Of a stretch of 64,000 bases of DNA, positions 12,809-25,300 are shown in pieces. A program made the translations under genes and the position numbers. The stretch's first letter is position 1; every line of letters starts with the position of its first letter. Location of the stretch: the NCBI GenBank assembly GCA_025642065.1, contig JAODUP010000065.1, forward strand, positions 400,001 through 464,000. The letters run 5' to 3'. The notes below the pieces were generated by a model. That model was given only the letters and a program-made list of their open reading frames with translations, was not told where the DNA came from and did no database searches. This DNA comes from Paralvinella palmiformis. Taxonomy: Eukaryota > Annelida > Polychaeta > Terebellida > Alvinellidae.

Positions 12809-13363
12809 TAATCTAGGATGTTTTGGCCAGCTATTATTTGAAGATAGGACGTTTTGGACAAATTTGGTTTATTTGTTATTTTATTAACACAACTTCCAGT
12901 TGGGAGATGAATACAGTAACCTGCACATATAGTATTGAAGAGACATATAGTAAAATACACAACCTGGATCCCAAACCATATACAATTTAAACAATTAACA
13001 AGGACATAGAAGTAAGTTAATGCATGCCACTATGTAATATATGTAACTATGAGAAGCCATAGAGAATTAAACTTCAGTTAAATACAGAACCCACATCAAA
13101 ACTTTAACATTTGATCATTTTGTTAATCATTTGTTGTTCAGACATGCCCATAAATAAAACATGAAATGACTTCGCTTTTTATGTCATAAATGTACATTTT
13201 GAGATAATAAACACAAGATATTATATTTGTTCACTTTTTATGTCATAAATGTACATTTTGAGATAAAAAAAGATATTATATTTGTTCGTTTTTTGTATCT
13301 TTTTTAATATTTGGCCAAAACGTCCTATCTTCAAAAACTAGCTGGCCAAAACATCCGCCTACC
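12809..13363. mobile_element. Non-autonomous DNA transposon (MITE) with long TIRs
   Basis: The ends are inverted repeats of about 50 bases: GGATGTTTTGGCCAGCTA at 12817-12834 is matched inversely by TAGCTGGCCAAAACATCC at 13339-13356, and the match continues inward through GAAGATAGGACGTTTTGG. ACTACTCAC flanks it on both sides (12800-12808 and 13364-13372), a 9-bp apparent target-site duplication. The interior has no ORF but contains a 60-bp tandem duplication. A 9-bp duplication suggests Mutator-like; 8 bp would suggest hAT. Confidence 0.8.
13171..13287. repeat. Tandem duplication, about 60-bp unit, two copies
   Basis: CTTTTTATGTCATAAATGTA plus following sequence occurs at 13175 and again about 60 bases later, inside the MITE. 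The second copy has a short deletion after GAGATAA. Confidence 0.75.
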
Positions 13364-13399
13364 ACTACTCACACACACATCTGTTGGTTTTTTCTTTGC

Positions 13400-14070
13400 T
13401 ATCTGTATTTCTGTTGTATTGTCATATTTTTAGCATGAGAGACTCAAAACGCATGGGAACGCACATCCATGTAGAATCACACAAATCGCATGCCGGATCA
13501 CGCATGCTACATACTGCATATATGTAATCTAAGCTTTACTGAAATTACTTAGTTTTATCATGGGTTGTTACGTGCTATTTGATTGGCTGAGATGTTGAAA
13601 ATTGGCCAATGAGGGCATGTGTTCAAAGTTTTTACAAGTATCGTTGTGACAACTGTCAACAGTCATGGTGAAACGAATATCTTCGCCTCTTGAATGCTCG
13701 CTCGGGCTACTTCAGGGCCAACTTCATCAACAGACATGACACTCGGGGCCCACTTCCTAACAATCCTAGAATCAACACTGGTTTATGGGCGGGGCAGTAT
13801 ATCAATGGGGGATTTGTGGGGCAGGGCGAGGATTCTGTCAGGCAGTAGGAGGGGCAGGCTGGCACACCCCTCTCTAACTGTATAGCAAGGCCTCTGGATA
13901 TGCAAACTTAAACTGATAAAGGTGTTATTTTACAATTGTAATTGCAATCTCTACAAATAATTGGATATAAATTGTCAGCAACTTTCTTAATTAATCACAT
14001 TATTGTTTTGATATTCTAATGTGTGCTCTATTCCTGACATATTAAACATTGTGATTTTAAGAAACGGTTA
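13400..14070. other. Intergenic, no gene seen
   Basis: A short plus-strand frame (13694-13885) has no recognisable similarity. I see no repeat with clear ends here. Confidence 0.4.
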
Positions 14071-14078
14071 TCATCTGT

Positions 14079-14252
14079 ATGAATTCGAAGATGTTTCATA
14101 GATCTCACAAAATCTTAACTTTAGAACAAAAAGTGACGGCTCTGGAAGTGTATGATAAAAAAACCAGTTCTCGCACAGTTGGAGAAGCATTTGGTGTGAG
14201 CAAAGACCAAATACAGAAACTCGTCAGCCTGTATGTATTTGGAGGAATATAA
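14079..14252 (+). pseudogene. CENP-B/Tigger-type N-terminal helix-turn-helix fragment
   Basis: An open frame of 57 residues contains KILTLEQKVTALEVYDKKTS and VGEAFGVSKDQIQKLV, the first helix-turn-helix of CENP-B/Tigger (pogo superfamily) transposases. It then stops. There is no DDE domain downstream, so it is a fragment. It lies 1.2 kb before the UTP4 start; I see nothing that links the two. Confidence 0.65.
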
Positions 14253-14405
14253 TGGAAATGCATCCAGTCATAGCCTTTGTATGGTGCATGTTGGAAAAGA
14301 TCTGGTTCGGAATGATTTATAAAAGAGGTGTGGATGACAATGAGGGAGAAAGAAAGGAACAGAAAATGCTAGCTCCCACAACACAACTGATAAAGACAGA
14401 ATGGT

Positions 14406-14657
14406 TTGTTTGCTTTCCGGTGGTTGATATACGACAGTGACAACTACGTCTTTCGATGTGGCACATGTGTTCGTGCTAAAGCTAATAACGTTTTTGCTCA
14501 TGGAAAGGACAGCAACAAGCCGAAAAAGGACGATCCGGTGAAGCATGAAATATCTGCAGACCATAAACAGTCAGCATTGGTTCCCAAGCAACAGTTGACT
14601 TTCACCACTGCCAGAGTCACAGCGAATGACCACGAGAGGTTGGCAATTATTGCTTAG
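14406..14657 (+). pseudogene. Zinc-finger fragment, possibly hAT/ZNF862-like
   Basis: The frame reads FRWLIYDSDNYVFRCGTCVR followed by KKDDPVKHEISADHKQS. C-x2-C with two later histidines is the pattern of BED/TTF-type fingers at the N-terminus of hAT transposases and ZNF862-like proteins derived from them. It ends at a TAG with no catalytic domain after it. The family assignment is a judgement from pattern; it could instead be an exon of an unrecognised host gene. Confidence 0.45.
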
Positions 14658-15072
14658 TTGAGGACAGCGCTCACGCAGGCGTAACACTCCCTCCCGACTT
14701 TGAAGAACGCTGCATATATTAATGTATAGTCACGCAGTGTGTTAGATTGATGACGTTTTATGCTTACAAAAGTGGCGCGTCTTATTTTGCGTGTCTGAAC
14801 ATAAATTAACTGCTGAATATAAACACCGGCATACCAATCGTAACAGTCGGGTTGTGTAATGGATTTTATTGGGGAGAAGGTCCAAGCCTTCTTAAAACAA
14901 AACTGCTGAAGTTAAAAGATGTAGAGAATTTGTATGGATGTAATTTACATAATTGAATTGTCCATTTTACTTCACTATCGCCGAAAACAATGATGCTTGA
15001 AGTAAGAACTAAAGAGATGGAATGGCAAGAATAAATAAAAGACATTCGTGTTATTGAGTTAAAGTCGTAGAT

Positions 15073-15168
15073 GAAACATTTAAGGTCGCTTTCACAGAAA
15101 CATTTAAGGTAGCTTTCACAGAAACATTTAAGGTCGCTTTCACAGAAACATTTACGGTTGCTTTCACA
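15073..15168. repeat. 24-bp tandem repeat, four copies
   Basis: Four exact-length copies of a 24-bp unit (GAAACATTTAAGGTCGCTTT plus CACA) at 15073, 15097, 15121 and 15145, with 0-3 differences between copies. It lies about 300 bases before the UTP4 start. Confidence 0.9.
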
Positions 15169-15478
15169 GATAAATAATAGTTATTGTTTAAATCTTTTAT
15201 AGGGTTTTTAACAGACGTATTATTTGGGATATTAATATGCTACATATTATTTGTTCAGCTCCTGCTAGTAACTTCGCTTTATTAAATATACATTATTATT
15301 GTCACTGCCAGATCACTATTAGTTAGAACAGGAAGTTGGATGTGAATCTCTGGATTGACTTGTAGTTAGAATTTTTTTAAATATTGCTAACTTGAATATC
15401 TTAAATGTCAACGGTCGTGTTATTGAATTTGGTTTAATGTCAGTTTTAATATGCCTTATCATTATTATGTTTACAGAT

Positions 15479-18400
15479 ATGGGAGAATTCAGAGTTCACA
15501 GAGTGCGTTTCTTTGAGTATAATCCATGTGCTGTTCACTGTCTTGCTTATGAAAACTCGCATAAGAAATTAGCTGTATCCAGGTATGTTTTGTTTATGTC
15601 ACTGCAGTTTTTGTATCATACAAAAAGTGGAACTACAATTAAGTTGGAGTTTAATCCAGGTGTGAACTGGTTACACCAAGGCCAGTTGGTTAAAACCTGG
15701 GTTAAACTGTACTTATCTCAAGAAGGACTATGTTCTACAAATTTACATTTGAAGGTCAAGATATCTGATAAAATCATGCTTTGCCATGAATTAAGGGATT
15801 AATTTGGTAATTTTTTTGTGCTGCTTTACTTTAAAAAAGGATATTGGGAAATGAATATTGAATCATAAACTTGTGAATAAGTTGTAGTGAACATCTGAAC
15901 ACTTGTTGTTGTTTAATGCTCTGTATGTACAGTTACTACAAGACATCGACCTAATTCCACATCACATCAAATTTATCAATTCCAATTCCATTTTTACCTA
16001 CTAGCTTGTACCCTGAGTAGGTACTCTGAGTACCTACTTGCAATACCTACTCTAAAAGTTTATATTCCAATTGGGATTGTCATGGAAGAAATATTTCTGA
16101 ATTAAAAAATCAGTTTGTGGATTTAATTGTTTTGTAGCAAACTTCAATTCCAAATTTATCAATTCCAGTTCCATTTTTTAAATAAGCAATTCCAGAATTG
16201 GAACCGCCGATGAATTCCAATTCCAGTCTTGTTACTACAACATAGTATTATATGTGGGGTGGGTTAAACTTACCAACCCTGAACTATGGTCACATCTCTT
16301 TTATAATACACACTCTTGTGTTCCCATTAAAATCATGTTAATTATTAAATGGTATGTATTAATTAGTTGTGTCTGCCAACCAAAGAATATCATTGATGGA
16401 TTATATCACACTTACAGATGTCAAATCTCACTCATCTCCATTTATTGGATGTTCTCATTATGTCACCAGTAATAGATTTATCATTATTGTTATGTTCTGT
16501 TTATCAATATCCCATTGTTGGACATTAATCAGACTAACAACATATGGAATGTCCCATATGTTCTTGAAGATTTCCTTCTTCTGCTTGTTACATCTATGTG
16601 CTAATGTTTAACAAACTTGTTGCTAATGCTATTTGACTGATGCAATCATCAAACGTGTGACGTAAATTGGATATTTAATGCGGTATTTTGTACTTTGTTT
16701 TGATAAAAATACGTTGTTTATCGGATACTTTTTCCAGACATTAATCAATTTACATATTAACAAAGTAAATATTAAGGTCTCATATTCAGAGGTAAGAAAC
16801 CAAACCAAACACCATTTCGTAGTAAAGATTAGCATCTCATCATGTCTTTATGATTGTGATATCATAAATATTGATCTATTTAAAACACAAAGTGCAATCC
16901 AGTTAATATTGACACACACTGCTGATGTCATTAGTGCTAACTGACTTTTGGAATAGATTATTTTGTTGTACACGAAACTGTGAAAACAAAGACTATAAAT
17001 ATTCAAGAAATATGAATAACTAGACTATGTCTGCATTTAACACATGAGTGGTTTGTTCTCTTTCAATATCATCCAGACTGTGATGTGACCTGATTGTTGG
17101 CATACAGTTTAAAGAAACACGACTATCAAATTAATCGATCCACTCATAACTATTGTGTTTCAAATATAATGCTCCTTGATGATTCTTGTAATTTGTTCTA
17201 GGTCAGATGCCACAATAGAGATTTGGAATTTGAAACACAGTTGGTTCCAGGAAAAGGTAATTTGAAGTTTTTAATGAGTCCATTTTTATTTGGGTTCTGA
17301 CCAAAATAATACAAATCACAGATTAGTTTTTTTACCTGGTCAACCACGGCCCATTTAGCCTACCGTGTGCACAAAATTAGGGCGTAAAACACCAAATCAT
17401 CATCATCAATATCTGGTCAACCATGAAAAATATAATGGTCTATTTTTTTTCTAGTTCTATCAGCAGCATTGCATTTTGGTAAGATTCACCAAAAAAAATC
17501 ATCTGTACTTTATTGTCCACCTTCTAGCTATCCAGTCACAGTTTCCCTTTCCCTTTAGCTGTAGTTAGTTTCCAAATGATTATGCGGAGTCTTTCTTCTT
17601 CATCCTTTGCCCCTCCTGTGACATAGGTCATTGACAACAGTCTTCCAAAGTCTTCCGTCCTGGGCTTTCTTTTCAAGCTCCCTCCAGCTGTATGTGGAGT
17701 GTGATTCAGAATTGACCTTCTGTACGTGTTATTATTTAAACTGATTGTTGTGTGTCATATAATAAAATATTCCATAAAGAATGTATGTACATGACTGTAT
17801 CATGGTCTGCCTATTGCTAAGATACTAATACTTTCAGACCATAACCTAGTTACCTCTAATGTTTTACAGATACTTCCACCATCGGAGGGCGCATCAGTAG
17901 AAGCTTTACTCTGGAAAGGAAGTCGATTATTTGCTGCAGGTCTCCATGGGAACCTCCAGGAATACGATGTCGTCACTGGCAGAGTCACGGTTAGTCGGAA
18001 GAGAGAGAACACAAGATGCTGCAGGGATTCTAGACACTCAGATAGTAAAGTGGCTAGAGTACTGCATTGCAAATTTGTTGATCAGGATTCAAATCGTATC
18101 GAGGTACTTGCATTTGTGGGATATTTCCTTGGGACTTTCTCTTTGGCCGTACAACCCAGGTGTGACCCCAGCAACAAAACCAAACAAACCAATCACTCAC
18201 TGCTTGGATTCTGGAGACTTGAACACTGTCTGCGTACTTTATCTGACCAACAGTCACAAATTTGTATTAAGTGAAAATGTATTATACCGAATCCATTTTA
18301 TTTATTTCTTGCAACAGCAAATATGATATTGGCAAAATATGTTTTTACCATCTTGCCAGACATCTTAAAAAAGTCCTGCAGTCATCGCTTAAAATGTTTT

Positions 18401-21400
18401 CCAGTTACAATATATAATAATTATGTTTATTTGTAATTAATTTTTGTTTAAATCTTACAGGTACAGTTAAGCTGATCATTTTCTACATACTGTTTAGGCC
18501 ATCGCTCTGAGCAAAGCTGAAACTGATTTGTCAAAGAACTTTAATATCAGATATGAAGTCTAGTACAGTGCAACATGCTTATAACAAACACACATATAAC
18601 ATACAGATTTTTCCATTTTAATTATTTATGCATGTTACAGAATGCAGGAGTAATAAATTCATGGTCATAATGAATATGTGAGCTACTGAAAATATCCCAA
18701 TTTTTCACAAATACTTCCCACATGTCACCTGAAAGAAACCATGCCATAGCCATGCAATGTGTCAGTGCCAAAATAATCAGGTCAGAGAGGGACGGTGGGT
18801 GTGTTTCATAATAGGGATTATGATTGTAAGCTATTTTTTAACAAACAATGGTAAATGTAGAAGTGTGAGTTACTCCTAGCATGTGTTAGCCAATCACAGA
18901 ATCAACCTGTTTTTATGGTGTCTTTGAAATAAGCTAAGTTTTGACAGGTGAGGTATGTGATTGCATAATAAATATACTTGTTTAAAATTGTTTGATCAGT
19001 TAACTGTTTGAATGTACTCTCCATATTCACTGCAACTGTTTACAATAAGTACTTATACTATTAACATTTACAGCTGTTTTATGACATGTATCCTGAAATT
19101 AGCATTACACAATATATCTTTGTATTTGAGAGTCACCTTGCGAATTGTTTAAAAACTTGTGTAACATATAACACAGCCACCTAGTGAATAAACTGCATAT
19201 ATGCATATAATGAATTCATGGGTATAACAAACTTCTTAGCTACCCACAGAACAGTTCTTTTTAAGCATGTTGTACTCCTATAAAGGGTGGTTTTTTTTAT
19301 TCCTTTAATTTACCATGTGCATGAAAATGACTATATCAAGACCAACAACCTGTAACACCAAAGGGAGTAGGTTTTAAAACTTATTCTTAAAATATAATAT
19401 TTTGTTGAGCTTGTTCATCATTGGAGAGAAGGTGCTTTAAGCTCGTAGAGACACAACATGATTATATTGTGATATTTGGTACTGTGTCATACCTACATAC
19501 TGTAGTACTTATGTTAACGTAACATGCCGGAAGTCAGCAATCCTACACTTGCTTCTCACTCCTTGGGGATCCTTAATATCATACTTTAGTATTTAATTTA
19601 GTGATACAGTATTGTTGTTTAATGTGGTCAACCACCCAAAACGCTCCCATACGTGATGAGTGGAGATATCGTACCCAGTAGTCGGAATTGACATCAATGT
19701 ATCTCGGTATGGGTCTTGAATTGGACTAAATCCTCATACTGGTGATTGGAATATAAATCAAACCTGGTCGTAACAAAAACACATAACATGTATTATGAAA
19801 AGCCTCAAAGTAAAAATATTTTTCTTATAATTTGTTTATTTCAATTATCCTAGTTAAAGTAGATATAGTCTAATGAATTTGTATATTTGTGTATAAAGGT
19901 TTTTGTGTTATGCGAACCAGGTGATGTTTTAATTCTGTAAAGTGACCCAGAACAAATCACTGTAATTGAGGTACTATATAAACCATTATTATTATCTGGG
20001 CTGTAATTTATTAATAGCTTGACACTGATTACTCTATGTACTCAATAGGTTTTTATTAACTATATATAGACATAATTTACTTCTTACTCAACCTATTTAG
20101 CTGCTAGATAAGCTATATTTCTTTTTTATGTATTTGTATTCAGAAGGTGCTGCTTCATTTACATAACATTGTCAGTATACTAGTAATATAATACTGTCAG
20201 TATACCCATTTAAACTCAGTAGTATCATATAATATCAAATATGCTTGTCAATCAATAGGTACTGTCATAACTTGTTTAGCTTATCCAATGTTGCGTTAGG
20301 ATATGAAGTTCAACAAATGATAGTCAGATAATATTTGTATGCCAATTTATCATCTTTGGTTTGATTTATCACTACCAGCCTTAAACTTGTTTTACCAACT
20401 CGCTGGTTCATGTAACTCATTGATTTTATTTTATGCTTGTTTGTGGCAGTATAATTTCATAATACAAATCACTGAACAAAGTCTTCAGATATGGACATTC
20501 AGATCTATATTTTCCGTGTGTGTGTGTGTAAAATCAGCTACATGAATATTTTATTCCTATATAAATTTACAATATAATTAATATCAAACCATAATTATTC
20601 TGGTCACATTTTCTTGTCCTAGCAATCGCTGTCAGCAAACAGTGGCCCCATCTGGTGTTTGGCAATGAAAGAAGATGGCTCACAGTTAGCTGTAAGTATA
20701 TTTAAATTCTAAAAGTGGTACTGTAACAACCAGAACCGTGTTGCGCCAGCATACACACAAAAATGACAATGCGCCTCTTGTATTTGTTCAATTCTTTATT
20801 TGTGGTGTTGAATAGCATGTACTATGCGACGAATAAGGGGATCGATGAGCGTACAGACAAGCGATTAACTGTAATAACGAAAAAAGGTAATTAACCTATG
20901 GTTAGCTCGGACCGGTGATATTCATAACACCCTGCTCCACAGGCGAGATCACTATCCACTACACTACTGAGACCCACATAATACTAACTGCTACCTAGCT
21001 GTATCCAACCATGAAACATTACCGTGGTTACACAACGACAATGATGGTCAGCGAGCAGTGACTTGAAAATTTTAAAGGTTTACATAAAATACACCATAAC
21101 AAGTGACTATGGTCACATACAATGCTGGACTCAAGATACTATAATTACTTAATTATACAATAGATATAAATTTTCACCAACCATTTATCTTGGGCACTGA
21201 TATCAACAAAAAAAATACGCAACACTGGTTTAGCCATTACAGGCTTCTTGTCCAACAAACATATCTGCGGCTGTTCTAAACGATGAACTGACCACCACGC
21301 TGACAGGTGGCAAAATAAACTGAAATGCCCAATACAGGTACTATTTTCAGCAATATATGCCTAAGCAATTAATTTGATATAAGTGAAGTTTTTTGTGGTG

Positions 21401-22327
21401 TTTTATTATTTAAAGATGTGCATTTTTGTTTTATAATTTAATAGATGTTGTGATTGTTTTGGTCATAACGTCTATTATAAAAGGACTTGTGGAATGAATG
21501 TTTTATACAAAGTTATACAATCTGTTTAACTAGTCTGTTTAACTAGTCTAACTTTTTGTCCATTTCTATTCATTTCATTTATACTAATTCCATACGAAGC
21601 TAATCTATTCCATTCAAAATCAAGTAAATTAGTATAATTCTATAGGCATCCAAAGTTAACTTAAATATTTCTACTTTTCTGTTGGTTAGTACACGAAACA
21701 TTACATTAAAGGAACCAGTCATAACAAATCTTGCATTTATAAATATTAATATACCTGACTTTCATACTTGTTACTTCCAAATCTACAGATGTAAAGTGTT
21801 CTATTTCAGAATTAGAATACTTCATCAGTTTTAACTACGTTCTAGGACACTGAATGGCCTAAATTGTGCCATGTGTCGTTAAACAACATTCATCCATCAT
21901 CAGTTTTAACTCTTAAATTGTGTGTATGTGTGTGTAACCTTTTATTGTATGTCTAGTTATACCTTTTCTGTATATATTTATCCATTGCTAATTTACTCTT
22001 TGTTTTTCAAATACTGTTCACTATTATAGGCAGGTACAGAAGATGGATGTGTAGTCTTATTCAGAATTACCAGTGATGGATTAGAGTATTCCAGAGCTCT
22101 CAGCAAACAAGAAGGTATTATATAATTACCCCTGGCTGTTATTTTTGTAATAAATGCTTTGTACTAAAGAGAATATTAAAACATATTAGTGGAGGGAACG
22201 ATATTTTTCATAGCATTCACCTGATGATGTTTGCATCCATTGATCCACTTCATGTTTATGTTCAGCCTGTAGTATACATTGGTATGTCTCAAAAGAATAG
22301 TAATATATTGTAAATAATTTTTTTTAA

Positions 22328-22363
<36 letters not shown>

Positions 22364-25300
22364 TCGGATATTGTGTGTGGCTTGGTACAGCACGGAAAAC
22401 GTCATGATAACAGGAGGCATCGATAACATCCGTATCTGGAGTCTGGCATCTGGACACGCCATACAAAGGCTGACCTTGGCTAGAGTGGAAAGACAAAAAG
22501 AAACCATCGTCTGGACTTTAGCTGTAACAAGGTGGACAGTCCAGATTAAACAACAGTATTCCATCTGCACACTAAATAATTTTAATCTATAGAACTAAAT
22601 GTGTCTTTAAATGTGTCTTTAAAGAAAAACGGTAGAAATCACTGCTCACAATTGAGAGAAGTTTGTTTTTCAGACATTTTATGGTATTGGTTTAAAACAC
22701 GAAAGTATCACCGTAAAATGTGCCTTCTCACTCCCAGTTTGTTTATTAAATACAACATCAAAGCAATTATGAAATCTGTATCACGCTGTCATACACGGAG
22801 GGTGTACGTAATTACAGACAAAATGATGCACAAGTCCAGCTGCAGATTATCCTGATTTCTCCTGCGTGTTATACACCAAAACTAGGACATTTTACGGTAT
22901 TGGTTTAAAACACGAAAGTATCAACATAAAATGTGCCTTCTCACTCCCAGTTGTTTTTACGGTCACTGTTTTATCTCCTTTCTTGTTCACTCTCCTAAAC
23001 CCTGCCATGTCGAATGTCATTGGCGTTTCATCTATATTACCAATTTGTCTAAATTCAAAATCCATCTCTTTCCACTGTTTTCATGATATATTGGTGAAAG
23101 CTGATTATTTTGGTAATTTCTGCGTGATATGCATCCCCTGTCTCAGTGTAAGTCCACACCGATTCATAAACCGGCTACACCATCTTGGTGAAGCTTTGAA
23201 TCCAGTCTCTATCTTGTATTGCTTGTCTTGAGTAAACTTGATAGCCTGTATCCGTATCATCATTCTGGTGACGATATATCCATTGTGGCGATACTCCAGT
23301 ACCTAATCATTCAAAGCTGTCTCTAATTTGATGTACGGACTAACTCCGTAATGTTTCACCCTTTTCGTCCTCGCCATTTCAAATAAATTGTTCTTCTGCT
23401 TTCTCCAGTCTCACTAGTTTTTCACTAACAGCAAAATGTCTGTCTGCTGCAGAGTTGTTGTTTTCTTTGGCAAACTTAATGACTTTTAACTTAAACTGTG
23501 CATCGTGTGAATTTCGCTTTCGTTTCAAACTCATGGTGTCTGCAAATGCGTCATAAATATATCAGTATCAATTTCTTCACCGGCAGCGACACACACACAC
23601 ACAGATTTCGCTTTGATGTTATAATATAACTAGGCTGTGCTGAATAAGCGACAACCTGGGGATTCACCCCGAAAAACAAAACAAACAATGTTATAACTAA
23701 TAAACAAACTTGTCACACCAAACACACAATGTGAACAGTGATTTCTATAGTGTCACTAATTATCTGGAGGTACTGGTAGTTACTGGCACATGACTATCAA
23801 CTATTATTACACAAATACTGACATGTTTGTGAGATCCAAATAACAGTTTGGGTGAAACTTAATCGTTATTTATTGAATAATAATGATTTTAGTAGGCAGC
23901 GATGTGACGTTTTATTCTGGCTATTATTGGGTTGAATCCTGTAGTATTGTGTCCAGGATGGCCGAAAACATATTTCCTTCAGTTGGTAGGAACTATAAGT
24001 AGGAACGTATAAGTCGAGGGGCTTCTGGGAGCTCCCTTTTCACTACCAACAAAATCAAATGCCACTCTCATGCCTATATCCACTCACTTTAGTGTTTAAT
24101 TTCAGTTATCTATCTTCCAGTGAAGCATGAAAAGCTCAGTTTGCAACCTACTCACCGCCTTGAGTGAGTAGGTTTCATCATTCACTCACCCAAGCTATAC
24201 AGGACACACCCAGTAATGTTATAGTTCAAAATAAATTAATTTTTAATATCAAACACAAATTTTTCTGTCAATTGTTATTTCAAATACATATTCAGACATT
24301 AGTTGGGCAAGTGCAAGTAGGAATCTACTTGCCTGGGAGCAACTGAACTGGTCAAATATTATTCTGGCATTTTACAATGGCTTGTGCCTTGTCTGTTTAT
24401 AGCAACAGTCATCTTTGGCAGATTCAGAATGGTGCTTCTTGCTTAATGACAATTATTTAGAAAATTGGTCCCAGTGCACTTGAATATCTGTGTGACCGCT
24501 TGTTCGTGAGGAAGTCATCTTTAAATTTCAATTTTTAGAGATGGGTACCAGAGCAGAAAGCATATGGCAACTATCTATTTATTGCAACTTCCCTCACTTT
24601 GTGAAACAGTTTGCTAAAGTAGATTTTAAATGTGCGATCTGTTTATGAAACTTACCTTTTCAAGAAGATGCTCTTAAAGATATACAACCATTGTTCAACA
24701 GCTAATTAAATTTTAGATCATTCATATTGAGGGTTTCACTGTTCAGTGCATTTGAATGGCTGTTGCTAATGAGACCACATGATTAAATCTACATTGTTGT
24801 TGTTATTATTATTATTATTGGGTAATATATTTCTTTAACTATATTTATTTTATGTTGCTTACCAAATCAAGAATCAATAGAATATAAAATATTATTGTCT
24901 GCTATTTGATGACCAACTTTGTACTCAACTCAAGCCACATACCGTTTGCCATGTTAACAATTAGCCATAGTTGTCATATGAAGTGAATTGAAGCCACTCA
25001 ACTTGCAGGTTCTTTCACTGATGAATCTCACTCAAGTTTTATTTGTTATTGTCCCTAACATGAAGGTCCACAGTTTTTTCTAAATTTTATTATTATTAAT
25101 TGTATTTGTAATTATGTAATTAATATTAAATAATATTTAGATGTGGAGTCTTCTTTTCAAAGATGAAACTGGTGTTATGTTTACAGGAATAGTCTTTTTT
25201 ATTTTATTTTTCAGAGATTACACAATAATTAGTGGAGATTCTACGGGTAAGACAAGTTTCTGGAATGGAAGACAAGGAACCCTAATTAAGGTAAGATCGT

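Noticed and set aside
15073..15168. CRISPR-like regular repeats
   Set aside because: Units are directly tandem with no spacers, in an animal genome.
15392..15478. Upstream in-frame ATG extending UTP4 by 29 residues
   Set aside because: The extension is hydrophobic with no family similarity, and a good splice acceptor ends at 15476; the MGEF start matches the family.
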